Source: Muribaculaceae bacterium
Lineage (GTDB): Bacteria > Bacteroidota > Bacteroidia > Bacteroidales > Muribaculaceae
Direction of reading: 5' to 3'
Assembly: GCA_023667015.1 (NCBI GenBank)
Contig: JAMPAX010000013.1
Coordinates: 1 to 35,849 of the forward strand
DNA length: 35,849 nucleotides
Made by a program: the position numbers and the translations under genes. The first letter of the stretch is position 1, and every line of letters starts with the position of its first letter. Under the pieces are notes generated by a model. That model saw only the letters and a program-made list of their open reading frames with translations. It was not told the DNA's origin and did no database searches. Below, piece after piece: positions 27,973 to 35,685 of this stretch.

Positions 27973-29472
27973 ATGAAAAATTTTAAAGTGAATATACTGA
28001 CCATCATGGCCGCCGCTTTACTCGCCTCTTGCGGTGGCGACGACGAGCCATCCCCTAAGCCCGAGAATCCCGTCACTCCTGACACCCCTGCTGTCGTAGC
28101 CGGTGATGTCAGGGTTATCATAACTACGGCCAACCGTGCACATGATCTCGCTGAGTCTACCATCAAGTTTAGTACCTCTGACAATATGTCGCCGACTACT
28201 ATTCGTCTTAATCCCGGCGATAAGTTCCAGGAAATTGACGGCTTCGGTGCTGCTATTACCGGCTCTACGGCCTACAACCTGATGAAGATGACTCCGGCAG
28301 ACCGCACCGCTTTCCTCAAGGAGACGTTCTCGCCTTCGGAGGGCTACGGTATGAGCTATGTGCGTATTCCTATCGGAGCCTCCGATTTCTCTCTCAGCGA
28401 CTATACTCTCTGCGATAAGGAGGGTATCGAAAATTTCGCTCTGACCTCTGAGGAAACTAAGTACGTGATTCCTATCATGAAGGAAATACTCGCTATCAAT
28501 CCCGATGTCAAGGTTATCTCTGCCCCCTGGACGGCCCCAAGATGGATGAAGGTCAATAATCTTACCGACCTTAAACCCTGGAATCAATGGACAGGCGGAC
28601 AGCTCAACCCAAAGTATTATCAGGATTATGCTACCTACTTCGTGAAGTGGATTCAGGCTTTCGAAAAGGAGGGTATCAAAATTTATGGCATGACTCCTCA
28701 GAATGAACCCCTCAATAGAGGTAACTCTGCTTCTATGTACATGACCTGGCAGGAACAGCGCGATTTTATCAAAAACGCTCTCGGCCCTAAGTTTGTTAAG
28801 GAGGGTATCTCTACCAAAATTTATGTCTTCGACCATAACTATAACTACGACAATATCGCTGATCAACAGAGCTATCCCACAAAGATTTATGCTGACGCGG
28901 AGGCTTCGAAGTATATAGCCGGTGCTGCATATCATAATTATGGTGGTAACCCCGATGAGTTGCTAAATATCTACAAGGCTAATCCGCAGAAGGAACTCGT
29001 CTTCACTGAGTCTACTGCCGGTGATTGGAACAATGGGTCTAACCTTCAGTCTCGTCTGGTTGACGATATGGAGCAGATTACTCTCGGCACCGTAAATCGT
29101 TGGTGTCGCGGGTCTGTGGTGTGGAACCTTATGCTCGATTCTAACCGTGGTCCTTTCCGTCCGGGTGGTTGTTCTACAGGTTTCGGTGCTGTTGATATTG
29201 CCGGCGATTTCAAGTCTATCAAGAAGAATTCTTTCTACTATATCATGGCCCACATGTCGGTTGCAGCTAAGCCGGGTGGACACCGTATCGGTACTTCCGG
29301 ATATACTGCCAAAGGTCTTACATACTCTGCTTTCCAAAACCCCGATGGCTCTTATGGTATGGCTTTTAGCAATAGAAATTCTTCTGAAATTCGTGTGACA
29401 GTCGATGATGGCTCTCGCCATTTCCCCGTGACTATCCCGGCCAACGGCCTGGTTACTGTCCTTTGGAATTAA
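27973..29472 (+). CDS. GH30 endo-glucanase lipoprotein, probably endo-beta-1,6-glucanase
   Basis: A 499-residue glycoside hydrolase family 30 enzyme with a lipoprotein signal (IMAAALLASC, cysteine 20) followed by GGDDE, an acidic stretch typical of surface-exported lipoproteins. Seen: IDGFGAAITGSTAYNL, the GH30 opening; SYVRIPIGASDFS; VISAPWTAPRWMK; acid/base Glu245 in TPQNEPLN; nucleophile Glu346 in LVFTEST; and the C-terminal beta domain ending TVLWN. GH30 includes glucosylceramidases, xylanases and beta-1,6-glucanases; the pairing with SusCD, a two-module binding protein and GH3 matches the Bacteroides beta-1,6-glucan locus (GH30 subfamily 3), so that specificity is inferred. Expected at the cell surface, cutting fungal or algal glucan before import. 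A hairpin without a T-tract follows. Confidence 0.9.
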   Translation: MKNFKVNILTIMAAALLASCGGDDEPSPKPENPVTPDTPAVVAGDVRVIITTANRAHDLAESTIKFSTSDNMSPTTIRLNPGDKFQEIDGFGAAITGSTAYNLMKMTPADRTAFLKETFSPSEGYGMSYVRIPIGASDFSLSDYTLCDKEGIENFALTSEETKYVIPIMKEILAINPDVKVISAPWTAPRWMKVNNLTDLKPWNQWTGGQLNPKYYQDYATYFVKWIQAFEKEGIKIYGMTPQNEPLNRGNSASMYMTWQEQRDFIKNALGPKFVKEGISTKIYVFDHNYNYDNIADQQSYPTKIYADAEASKYIAGAAYHNYGGNPDELLNIYKANPQKELVFTESTAGDWNNGSNLQSRLVDDMEQITLGTVNRWCRGSVVWNLMLDSNRGPFRPGGCSTGFGAVDIAGDFKSIKKNSFYYIMAHMSVAAKPGGHRIGTSGYTAKGLTYSAFQNPDGSYGMAFSNRNSSEIRVTVDDGSRHFPVTIPANGLVTVLWN

Positions 29473-29505
29473 TTTCTCTAAAGTAGAAGGTAAATCAGCT
29501 ACTTA

Positions 29506-29533
29506 TCCGCTGCCGGTTTCGTCCGGTAGCGGA
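29506..29533 (+). promoter_or_regulatory. Intercistronic mRNA hairpin between GH30 and the binding protein
   Basis: TCCGCTGCCGG (29506-29516) pairs with CCGGTAGCGGA (29523-29533), 11 pairs with one G-U, around a 6-base loop. No T-run follows, so it is not a standard terminator. It may stabilise or process the transcript, giving unequal expression of the flanking cistrons (inference). Confidence 0.55.
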
Positions 29534-29567
29534 AATCCACAAAACTATTTAAACTGAACTTAATAAA

Positions 29568-31649
29568 ATGAAATATTCAGGTATTTTTGCCCTCCTTCTC
29601 GGTGCAGGTGCCCTTCTTACTGCCTGTAGTGACGATGATCTCGCCCCGGGAAATCCTATAATGAATGTCTCCGGCAACCTCGATAAGGCTTGCTTTGGCG
29701 ATAGCCTTGCCTTTACGGTTAAGGCTACTGATAACGAGGTGCCCCTTTCGACAATCCATGCCGAACTTTTCTTCGGCGATGAGAAGGTTAGCGAGCGCGT
29801 TATCCGTACTAAGGTCAGCGGTGCTGACTATGAGTCTAAGATCTACGTGCCTTATTATGCTAATATTCCAGATGGTCGCGCTACTCTGAAACTTACCCTT
29901 CAGAATATCCACTTTACTACTACCGAGGAAGTCTACGAGGTGATGGTTTCTCATGCTGACTACCCTTCCCTGACGTTCCGTGCTGAGGATGGTACTGAAT
30001 ATACGATGGATAAGTCTGAGCAGAATGTCTATTCCATGACTAAGCGTTTCCCGGCTACTCTTAAGGGTCAGATTATTGCTCCCAAGATGGGAGATAATGG
30101 TAATGAGATTGTTTTCGGATATGAAAATAGCGAAATTAAGCCCGGTGCTGAGGGGCTTATTCCATTCTCTAATTCCGCTCCCGGTCGCTATACTATTTCT
30201 TTCAATACTTTCTCCTTTGAAGGCTCTCCTTTCGTGGTGATGTCTCTGAATGGCGAGGTACTTCAGTCTACAGGTGAGTCTACTGCTCAGATTGATATGA
30301 ATCTCTCTAAGGGAGATGTGCTTACTCCGGAGGGTTTCCCCAACTTCACTGAATGGTGGATCAACCCCGATTACTTCTTGAAGAATGAGGATGGCTCTCT
30401 GACTTTCAATGCATACAATGGTAACTACCGCATTATTGCTGACACTAAGGCGCAGTATTTCCGTGTCTACAAGCTTAATGGTAACGATCCTGCTACCCTT
30501 AATAATGATGGTACCGGTGCTCTATGGATTATCGGTGATGGCATCGGACATCCAACTCTCGCTAACCAGGTAGGCTGGACTACAGAGAATGCTATTTGTA
30601 TGGCCCCCGTGGGTGAGAAGACTTATCAAGTTACTCTCGTGGGCGGTAAGACTGTTGCTGTCGACAAAATCAACTTCAAGTTCTTCGGACAGATGGGTTG
30701 GGGTGTGGAACTGACCGGATCTGACCTCGTATCTAAGTCTGACCTTATCGGCGTAGGTACCGGCGATAATGACCACGATAATGGCAACCTCTTCCTCAAG
30801 GATGGTGTTGTGCTTCAAGCTAACGGCGTATATGTCCTTACTGTAGACCTGACTCAGGGTATTCATGATGCTGTCATGACCGTTGACTATAATGGCGAGC
30901 AACAGTTTGAGGAACGTCCTATTTCTCTCAATGGCCAGAAGATGTCTACTTCCGACAATGTTCTGTATTCTACCGTAATCGAAATGAATCAGAACTCTAA
31001 GCTCTCTTTCAAGGGCTTCACTGCTCTGGATGGTTTATACTACGACCCGGATTATTTCTATTTTGATGAGGATGCTTTTGAGGTTTCTTTCCTCCCGGTA
31101 AAGGGCTACTATAATATTATTCTCAACCGCGGAAATGGTACCCTTAGTGCTAAGCGCGTCAATGCTGATGGCTCTGATATGACGCTTCAGGATAATGGCA
31201 CCGGTGGCCTTTGGTTGATGGGATGGGGCGTCGGCTCTCCCTCTATGGACCATCAGTTTGGCTGGGATCCCGGTAAGGCTTATTGCCTCGCTGAAATTAA
31301 GCCCGGTATCTTCCAGTTCACCGGCCAGGCCGGTCCTGAGGTAGGCTCTCGCGATGGCGACCGCTTCCGTTTCGACTACCTTTCCTTTAAGTTCTTCTAT
31401 CAGAACGGTTGGGGCGGTGAGTTCGGTGAAGGTGCCCTCAAAATGATTGGTAATACTTCCAAACTCCTTAAGAATTCCGGTAACTTTGAACTCGCCGATG
31501 GTACGCAACTTAAGAATGGTGCTACCTATCGTGTGACTATCGACCTCTCCAAGGGTATCACAAATGGTACTATCAATATGTCGGAACTATCAGGCAAGGA
31601 GCTCGAGAAGGTTCGCAAGTCTACTCGCCACCGTGCACTCCGTCGCTAA
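29568..31649 (+). CDS. Surface glycan-binding lipoprotein with duplicated module
   Basis: A 693-residue lipoprotein (ALLTAC, cysteine 20, then SDDDLAPG) in the position of the surface glycan-binding protein of the beta-1,6-glucan locus. Seen: an Ig-like N-terminal section (about 30-130), then two related modules. The first has WWINPDYFLKNEDGSL, DGTGALWIIGDGIGHPT and INFKFFGQMGWGVELTG (about 262-440). The second has YYDPDYFYFDEDAF, NGTGGLWLMGWGVGSPS and LSFKFFYQNGWGGEFGE (about 490-675). The tryptophan-rich sites suggest glycan binding. The domains resemble the uncharacterised DUF51xx families of SusE/F-position proteins. The very basic end (KVRKSTRHRALRR) is unusual for this class. It follows GH30 by 95 bases and ends about 60 bases before a strong terminator. 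Confidence 0.82.
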   Translation: MKYSGIFALLLGAGALLTACSDDDLAPGNPIMNVSGNLDKACFGDSLAFTVKATDNEVPLSTIHAELFFGDEKVSERVIRTKVSGADYESKIYVPYYANIPDGRATLKLTLQNIHFTTTEEVYEVMVSHADYPSLTFRAEDGTEYTMDKSEQNVYSMTKRFPATLKGQIIAPKMGDNGNEIVFGYENSEIKPGAEGLIPFSNSAPGRYTISFNTFSFEGSPFVVMSLNGEVLQSTGESTAQIDMNLSKGDVLTPEGFPNFTEWWINPDYFLKNEDGSLTFNAYNGNYRIIADTKAQYFRVYKLNGNDPATLNNDGTGALWIIGDGIGHPTLANQVGWTTENAICMAPVGEKTYQVTLVGGKTVAVDKINFKFFGQMGWGVELTGSDLVSKSDLIGVGTGDNDHDNGNLFLKDGVVLQANGVYVLTVDLTQGIHDAVMTVDYNGEQQFEERPISLNGQKMSTSDNVLYSTVIEMNQNSKLSFKGFTALDGLYYDPDYFYFDEDAFEVSFLPVKGYYNIILNRGNGTLSAKRVNADGSDMTLQDNGTGGLWLMGWGVGSPSMDHQFGWDPGKAYCLAEIKPGIFQFTGQAGPEVGSRDGDRFRFDYLSFKFFYQNGWGGEFGEGALKMIGNTSKLLKNSGNFELADGTQLKNGATYRVTIDLSKGITNGTINMSELSGKELEKVRKSTRHRALRR

Positions 31650-31709
31650 TCCGTTCGTTGTCCTCCCTATTGGGATGAATGAATGAACTGTTATTTATCT
31701 ACAAACCGG

Positions 31710-31741
31710 GGAGCTCCGGATTTTCCGGAGCTCCTTTTTTT
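31710..31741 (+). terminator. Strong terminator between the binding protein and GH3
   Basis: GGAGCTCCGGA (31710-31720) pairs perfectly with TCCGGAGCTCC (31724-31734) around a 3-base loop, followed by seven T. The GH3 ATG lies only 14 bases after the T-run, which leaves no space for a downstream promoter. See the findings. Confidence 0.93.
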
Positions 31742-31755
31742 CATATTTTCTTAAG

Positions 31756-33996
31756 ATGAAAAATCTATTAATCACCTTCACTTTTCTTGGTGCTTCAGTA
31801 ATGCCGCTGAGCGCAGCTACCCCTCTTTACCTCGATGAATCGAAGCCTATTGATGAGCGAGTGGAGGATGCTCTTAGCAGGATGTCTCTGCGCGAGAAAA
31901 TCAATATCATTCATGCTCAGTCTAAGTTTAGTGCCCCGGGGGTCCCTCGCTTGGGTATCCCTGAATTATGGTGTACCGATGGTCCGATGGGCGTTCGCCC
32001 TGAGGTGCTTTGGGATGAATGGGAGCAGGCTAAGTGGACAAACGATTCTTGCACCGCTTTCCCCTCTCTGACTGCTCTTGCCGCTACCTGGGATCCTAAT
32101 ATGGCTCTCCTTTATGGAAAAAGTATTGGCGAGGAGGCCCGCTATCGCAACAAGAGCGTACTGCTCGGCCCGGGTATCAATATCTATCGCACTCCTCTCA
32201 ACGGGCGCAACTTTGAATATATGGGTGAGGATCCGTTTCTTGTCTCTCAAATGGTGGTGCCTTATGTTAAGGGCGTTCAGGATAATGGTGTCTCCGTCTG
32301 CGTAAAGCATTTCGCGCTAAACAACAATGAAATCAACCGCCACACCTCAAACCCGATCGTTGACGACCGTACCCTCTATGAGATTTACCTGCCGGGCTTC
32401 AAGGCCGCAGCTGTCGATGGTGGAGCTTGGTCTTTCATGGGCGGATATAACCTTTTCCGCGGTGAACATGCTTCATACAACCCCATTCTCATGAACGATA
32501 TCCTGAAAGGAGAATGGAACTGGGACGGAGCTGTCATATCTGACTGGGGTGCTGTCCATGATACTCCTTCGGCCGTGAAGGGTGGCCTTGATATGGAATT
32601 CGGATCTTGGACCAATGGCCTGACTAATGGCGCCTCAAATGCTTATGATAATTATTTCTTCGCAGCACCTTATCTTGAAGGTATCAAGAACGGTACTTAT
32701 TCTGAAAAGGATCTCGACGATAAGGTGCGCCGTGTCTTGCGTCTTACGATGCGTACGGCTATGAATCGCAACCGCCCTCTGGGTTCCCTTAATTCTGATG
32801 AACATGTCGATGCCTGCCGTAATATCGGCCAAGAGGGTATCGTCTTGCTACAGAATAAGCGTAATATCCTTCCCCTCAACCTCGATAAGAAAATCAAGAT
32901 TGCTGTTATCGGAGAGAATGCTATAAAGATGATGACCGTTGGTGGCGGATCTTCTTCTCTTAAAGCTCGCTATGAGGTCACTCCTCTCAACGGTCTTAAG
33001 AAGCGCGTTGGAGATAAGGCGGAGATAGTATATGCCCGAGGATATGTCGGTGATCCTACCGGCGAATATAATGGCGTTGTGACAGGCCAGGATCTCAATG
33101 ATCCCCGTAGTCCTGAGGAACTGAAGACTGAAGCTCTTCAGGTTGCTAAGGATGCCGATGTTGTTCTCTTCTTCGGCGGTCTCAACAAGAGTAATCATCA
33201 GGATTGTGAAGATACTGACCGAGAAACCTTAGACCTTCCCTATGGACAGAATGAACTTATTGAGGCTTTAGCTAAAGTCAACCCTAATATCGCAATTATT
33301 AATATCAGCGGTACCGGTGTCGCTATGCCATGGGCTGATAAGGTGGGCGCTATCATCCAAGGATGGTATCTCGGCAATGAAACCGGCAATTCTCTCGCTG
33401 CTATCCTGACAGGCGATGTCAATCCCAGTGGCAAACTGCCTTATACTTACTACGCAAATCTCGACCAAGTCGGTGCCCACAAGCTCGGAGCCTACCCCGG
33501 CACTAAACGTATCGACGAAAATGGTCAAGAGATATGGGATATGCCATACAACGAGGGTATATACGTAGGATATCGCTTCACCGACAAAAACCGACTAAAG
33601 CCGTCTTTCCCCTTTGGCCATGGTCTCAGCTATACTACCTTTAAGTATGGTAAGGCCACCCTCGATAAAAACTCCGGAACAGCTTCCGATAAGTTTATTG
33701 TGACTGTTCCCGTGACAAATACAGGCAATCGTAAAGGAAAAGAGGTAGTACAAGTATACATCTCCGACGTGGAATCCTCTGTAGACCGACCGATAAAAGA
33801 GCTGAAAGGGTTCAAGAAAATTGAGCTAAACCCCGGTGAGACTGCGAATGTAACTGTGGAGATTGATGCTAGCCAAATCGGATTCTTCGATGCCAATAAG
33901 CATCAGTGGATAGTGGAACCCGGCGAGTTTCAAGTCCTCGTAGGCTCCTCAGCCACCGACATCCGCTCCAAAGCAAAATTCAAAATTACAGACTAA
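31756..33996 (+). CDS. GH3 beta-glucosidase, periplasmic
   Basis: A 746-residue family 3 glycoside hydrolase that removes glucose from the non-reducing end of beta-glucan oligosaccharides. Seen: signal peptide (LLITFTFLGASVMPLSA) without a lipobox, so periplasmic; TDGPMGVRPE; GPGINIYRTPLNGRNFEYMGEDP; VCVKHFALNNNEINRH; nucleophile Asp263 in VISDWGAVHD; second alpha/beta domain with VIGENAIKMMTVGGGSS and SGKLPYTY; C-terminal fibronectin-type-III domain (about 620-740) opening TVPVTNTGNRKGKEVVQVYI. Full length and intact. It presumably acts on oligosaccharides imported by SusC. Codon use changes near 33500: the first three quarters prefer CGT/ATC/GGT like the SusC operon, while the last 500 bases use more ATA, CGA and GTA like the esterase and housekeeping genes. 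The start lies 14 bases after a strong terminator. Confidence 0.93.
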   Translation: MKNLLITFTFLGASVMPLSAATPLYLDESKPIDERVEDALSRMSLREKINIIHAQSKFSAPGVPRLGIPELWCTDGPMGVRPEVLWDEWEQAKWTNDSCTAFPSLTALAATWDPNMALLYGKSIGEEARYRNKSVLLGPGINIYRTPLNGRNFEYMGEDPFLVSQMVVPYVKGVQDNGVSVCVKHFALNNNEINRHTSNPIVDDRTLYEIYLPGFKAAAVDGGAWSFMGGYNLFRGEHASYNPILMNDILKGEWNWDGAVISDWGAVHDTPSAVKGGLDMEFGSWTNGLTNGASNAYDNYFFAAPYLEGIKNGTYSEKDLDDKVRRVLRLTMRTAMNRNRPLGSLNSDEHVDACRNIGQEGIVLLQNKRNILPLNLDKKIKIAVIGENAIKMMTVGGGSSSLKARYEVTPLNGLKKRVGDKAEIVYARGYVGDPTGEYNGVVTGQDLNDPRSPEELKTEALQVAKDADVVLFFGGLNKSNHQDCEDTDRETLDLPYGQNELIEALAKVNPNIAIINISGTGVAMPWADKVGAIIQGWYLGNETGNSLAAILTGDVNPSGKLPYTYYANLDQVGAHKLGAYPGTKRIDENGQEIWDMPYNEGIYVGYRFTDKNRLKPSFPFGHGLSYTTFKYGKATLDKNSGTASDKFIVTVPVTNTGNRKGKEVVQVYISDVESSVDRPIKELKGFKKIELNPGETANVTVEIDASQIGFFDANKHQWIVEPGEFQVLVGSSATDIRSKAKFKITD

Positions 33997-34035
33997 TCAA
34001 AGTAGCACAGGCATGCCTCGTGTGTCTCAATGAAA

Positions 34036-34085
34036 GCGAGCTTTCAGCTCGCACTAAGTGGCGGTGGGTTTGCAAACCCACCGCC
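34036..34085. repeat. REP-like double palindrome after GH3
   Basis: Two palindromes lie in tandem: GCGAGCT-TTC-AGCTCGC (34036-34052) and a perfect 26-base palindrome at 34060-34085, half-site GGCGGTGGGTTTG. AGGCATGCCT at 34009-34018 may belong to the same unit. The first palindrome matches the one at 10553-10567 on the other strand. The reading frame through this segment is not considered coding. Confidence 0.7.
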
Positions 34086-34104
34086 AAATCCAAGACATAA
34101 TATT

Positions 34105-34929
34105 ATGAAGCATTTAATCCTATCTATATTAACTACGCTCCTCGTCTCTGTCAATATATTTGCGGAAAATGACACCCGCAAAGATTATTCATATATCTCT
34201 GACATACAATACACTCAAAAGACAGATCCCTATTCTAAACAGCGCCTGAAGTTGGATATCTACTATCCGTCATCAGGCCGAGATCTGCCCGTTGTCATAT
34301 GGTTTCATAGCGGCGGACTGACCGGTGGAGAGAAGCACCTTCCCGATGGACTCAAAGATGCCGGAATGATAGTGGTGAGCCCAAACTATAGACTAATCCC
34401 GAATGTCAGCGTTAACGAATGTATCGATGATGCTGCCGAGGCCACGGCATGGGTTTTCGACAATATTGAAAAATATGGAGGCGACCCAAAGAAAATATTC
34501 GTAGCCGGACACTCTGCCGGCGGTTTCCTCTCCAGTATGATAGGCCTGGACAAAAGCCGACTAGAAAAGTATGGTATTGATGCCGACAAAATAGCCGGGA
34601 TTATACCCTTAAGTGGGCAGGTAATCACCCACTTCTCCGATAGAAAATCTATGGGAATCGGTGAGCTGACACCATGGGTAGACCGCAACGCACCACTCTT
34701 TCACATCCGTGATGATTCCCCCCCCTACATAATCATTACCGGCGATGCTGAGCAAGAGCTCTACGGACGATACGAAGAAAATCTATACATGTGGCGAATG
34801 CTCAAACTCACAGGCCACCCATACGTCAAGCTCTACAAGCTCGATGGCTACAATCACGGAGATATGGCCATACCGGCAATCCACCTCCTCCGCAACGAAA
34901 TAAACAAAATCCTAAAACCAACGAAATAA
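34105..34929 (+). CDS. Secreted alpha/beta-hydrolase esterase (BD-FAE-like)
   Basis: A 274-residue serine hydrolase of the alpha/beta-hydrolase fold, carboxylesterase-like. Seen: signal peptide (LILSILTTLLVSVNIFA); LKLDIYYP; oxyanion-hole motif HSGGLTGGEK; nucleophile elbow GHSAGG; acid Asp in IIITGDAEQEL; His in GYNHGDM. This set fits the feruloyl/acetyl esterase-like group often found in PULs, so it may remove acyl groups from glycans, but the substrate cannot be told. The frame extends upstream to 34030 through the REP-like palindromes; ATG at 34105 directly before the signal peptide is much more likely. It lies outside the SusC codon-bias zone and is separated from GH3 by the repeat, so membership of the locus is uncertain. 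Confidence 0.85.
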   Translation: MKHLILSILTTLLVSVNIFAENDTRKDYSYISDIQYTQKTDPYSKQRLKLDIYYPSSGRDLPVVIWFHSGGLTGGEKHLPDGLKDAGMIVVSPNYRLIPNVSVNECIDDAAEATAWVFDNIEKYGGDPKKIFVAGHSAGGFLSSMIGLDKSRLEKYGIDADKIAGIIPLSGQVITHFSDRKSMGIGELTPWVDRNAPLFHIRDDSPPYIIITGDAEQELYGRYEENLYMWRMLKLTGHPYVKLYKLDGYNHGDMAIPAIHLLRNEINKILKPTK

Positions 34930-34941
34930 CTCCCGGTAACC

Positions 34942-34988
34942 CAGGCGTCCCAATCCCCGGTGCTGTAGGCTTGCAACCTAATGCAAAC
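34942..34988. repeat. Degenerate REP-like element after the esterase gene
   Basis: The segment contains GTAGGCTTGCAACCTA around a TTGCAA centre, resembling the second palindrome at 34060-34085 in layout but decayed. Weak call, based on similarity by eye. Confidence 0.3.
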
Positions 34989-35078
34989 GTGATCAGAAAA
35001 ATCTACAAGCACAATAAAAAGAGAATCAATATAATACGACTAAATATTAAAAATATAACGAATTTTTTTGTTGAAAAA

Positions 35079-35110
35079 TTTGGTAGATTCACAAAACAGT
35101 GCTAACTTTG
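35079..35110 (+). promoter_or_regulatory. Promoter of the tRNA cluster
   Basis: TTTG (35079-35082), a 20-base spacer and TAACTTTG (35103-35110), followed by CATCGC. It is about 40 bases upstream of the first tRNA and probably drives all three. Confidence 0.78.
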
Positions 35111-35152
35111 CATCGCAATTCAGGGGAGAGCCTTGAAGAGCGAAGGAATAAA

Positions 35153-35226
35153 GCTTCAGTAGCTCAGTTGGTTAGAGCACCTGACTGTTAATCAGGGGGT
35201 CGTTGGTTCAAGCCCATCCTGAAGCG
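35153..35226 (+). tRNA. tRNA-Asn (anticodon GTT), copy 1
   Basis: Acceptor GCTTCAG pairs with CTGAAGC. The D arm is GCTCAGTTGGTTAGAGC. The anticodon stem CCTGA/TCAGG holds the loop CTGTTAA with GTT at positions 34-36. The T arm GTTGG-TTCAAGC-CCATC has one T-T mismatch at its second pair. CCA is not encoded. Confidence 0.92.
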
Positions 35227-35249
35227 CAAAAAATAATATTAGTGATATT

Positions 35250-35323
35250 GGCCTCATAGCTCAGTTGGTTAGAGCATCTGACTGTTAATCAGGGGGTCCT
35301 AGGTTCAAGTCCTAGTGAGGCCG
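35250..35323 (+). tRNA. tRNA-Asn (anticodon GTT), copy 2
   Basis: Acceptor GGCCTCA pairs with TGAGGCC. The anticodon loop is CTGTTAA with GTT. The T arm CTAGG-TTCAAGT-CCTAG is perfect. It shares the D and anticodon arms with copy 1 but has a different acceptor and T stem. CCA is not encoded. Confidence 0.94.
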
Positions 35324-35368
35324 CAATTGAGTTCTCGATGTTAACTCTCGAAACTCAATAAATGTGTA

Positions 35369-35441
35369 GATTCGCTAGCTCAGCTGGTAGAGCACAACAC
35401 TTTTAATGTTGGGGTCGTGGGTTCGAGCCCCACGCGGATCA
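35369..35441 (+). tRNA. tRNA-Lys (anticodon TTT)
   Basis: Acceptor GATTCGC pairs with GCGGATC (one G-U). The anticodon stem CAACA/TGTTG holds CTTTTAA with TTT. The T arm GTGGG-TTCGAGC-CCCAC is perfect. The following integrase gene suggests that its 3' end served as an attachment site. Confidence 0.95.
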
Positions 35442-35464
35442 CGAAAACGAAACGCAAAATGCGG

Positions 35465-35499
35465 AAAAGTCCTGAAAATCAACGATTTTCGGGACTTTT
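35465..35499 (+). terminator. Long hairpin terminator after tRNA-Lys
   Basis: A 16-base stem (35465-35480 with 35484-35499, one T-G) closes a 3-base loop AAC. The 3' arm ends in TTTT, followed by GATTTTTAG. It is nearly symmetric, so it could work in both directions. Confidence 0.8.
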
Positions 35500-35685
35500 G
35501 ATTTTTAGTCAACGGCGCAAAATCCGGCAAAACGAGGCACTTCGCATTGGACTATCCGTTGGACTTGATTTTGATGAATCCATGTCCAACGATTTTCCTG
35601 CAAATGTCTGACATTCGCAAAGTTGCACACTGATTTTTCTTCTCTTGTCAGTAAACCGAAGTTAAACCTAAAATGTTTATTTGAC

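Noticed and set aside
28018..28935. Minus-strand open frame of 305 codons opposite GH30
   Set aside because: Shadow of the GH30 gene, whose catalytic motifs on the + strand are unambiguous.
34030..34104. Upstream extension of the esterase reading frame
   Set aside because: It consists of the palindromic repeat and would place a proline-rich run before the signal peptide at 34105.
35417..35611. Open frame starting within tRNA-Lys (MGSSPTRITKTKRK...)
   Set aside because: It begins inside the tRNA T arm and reads through the terminator hairpin; this is a common artefact of tRNA 3' ends.
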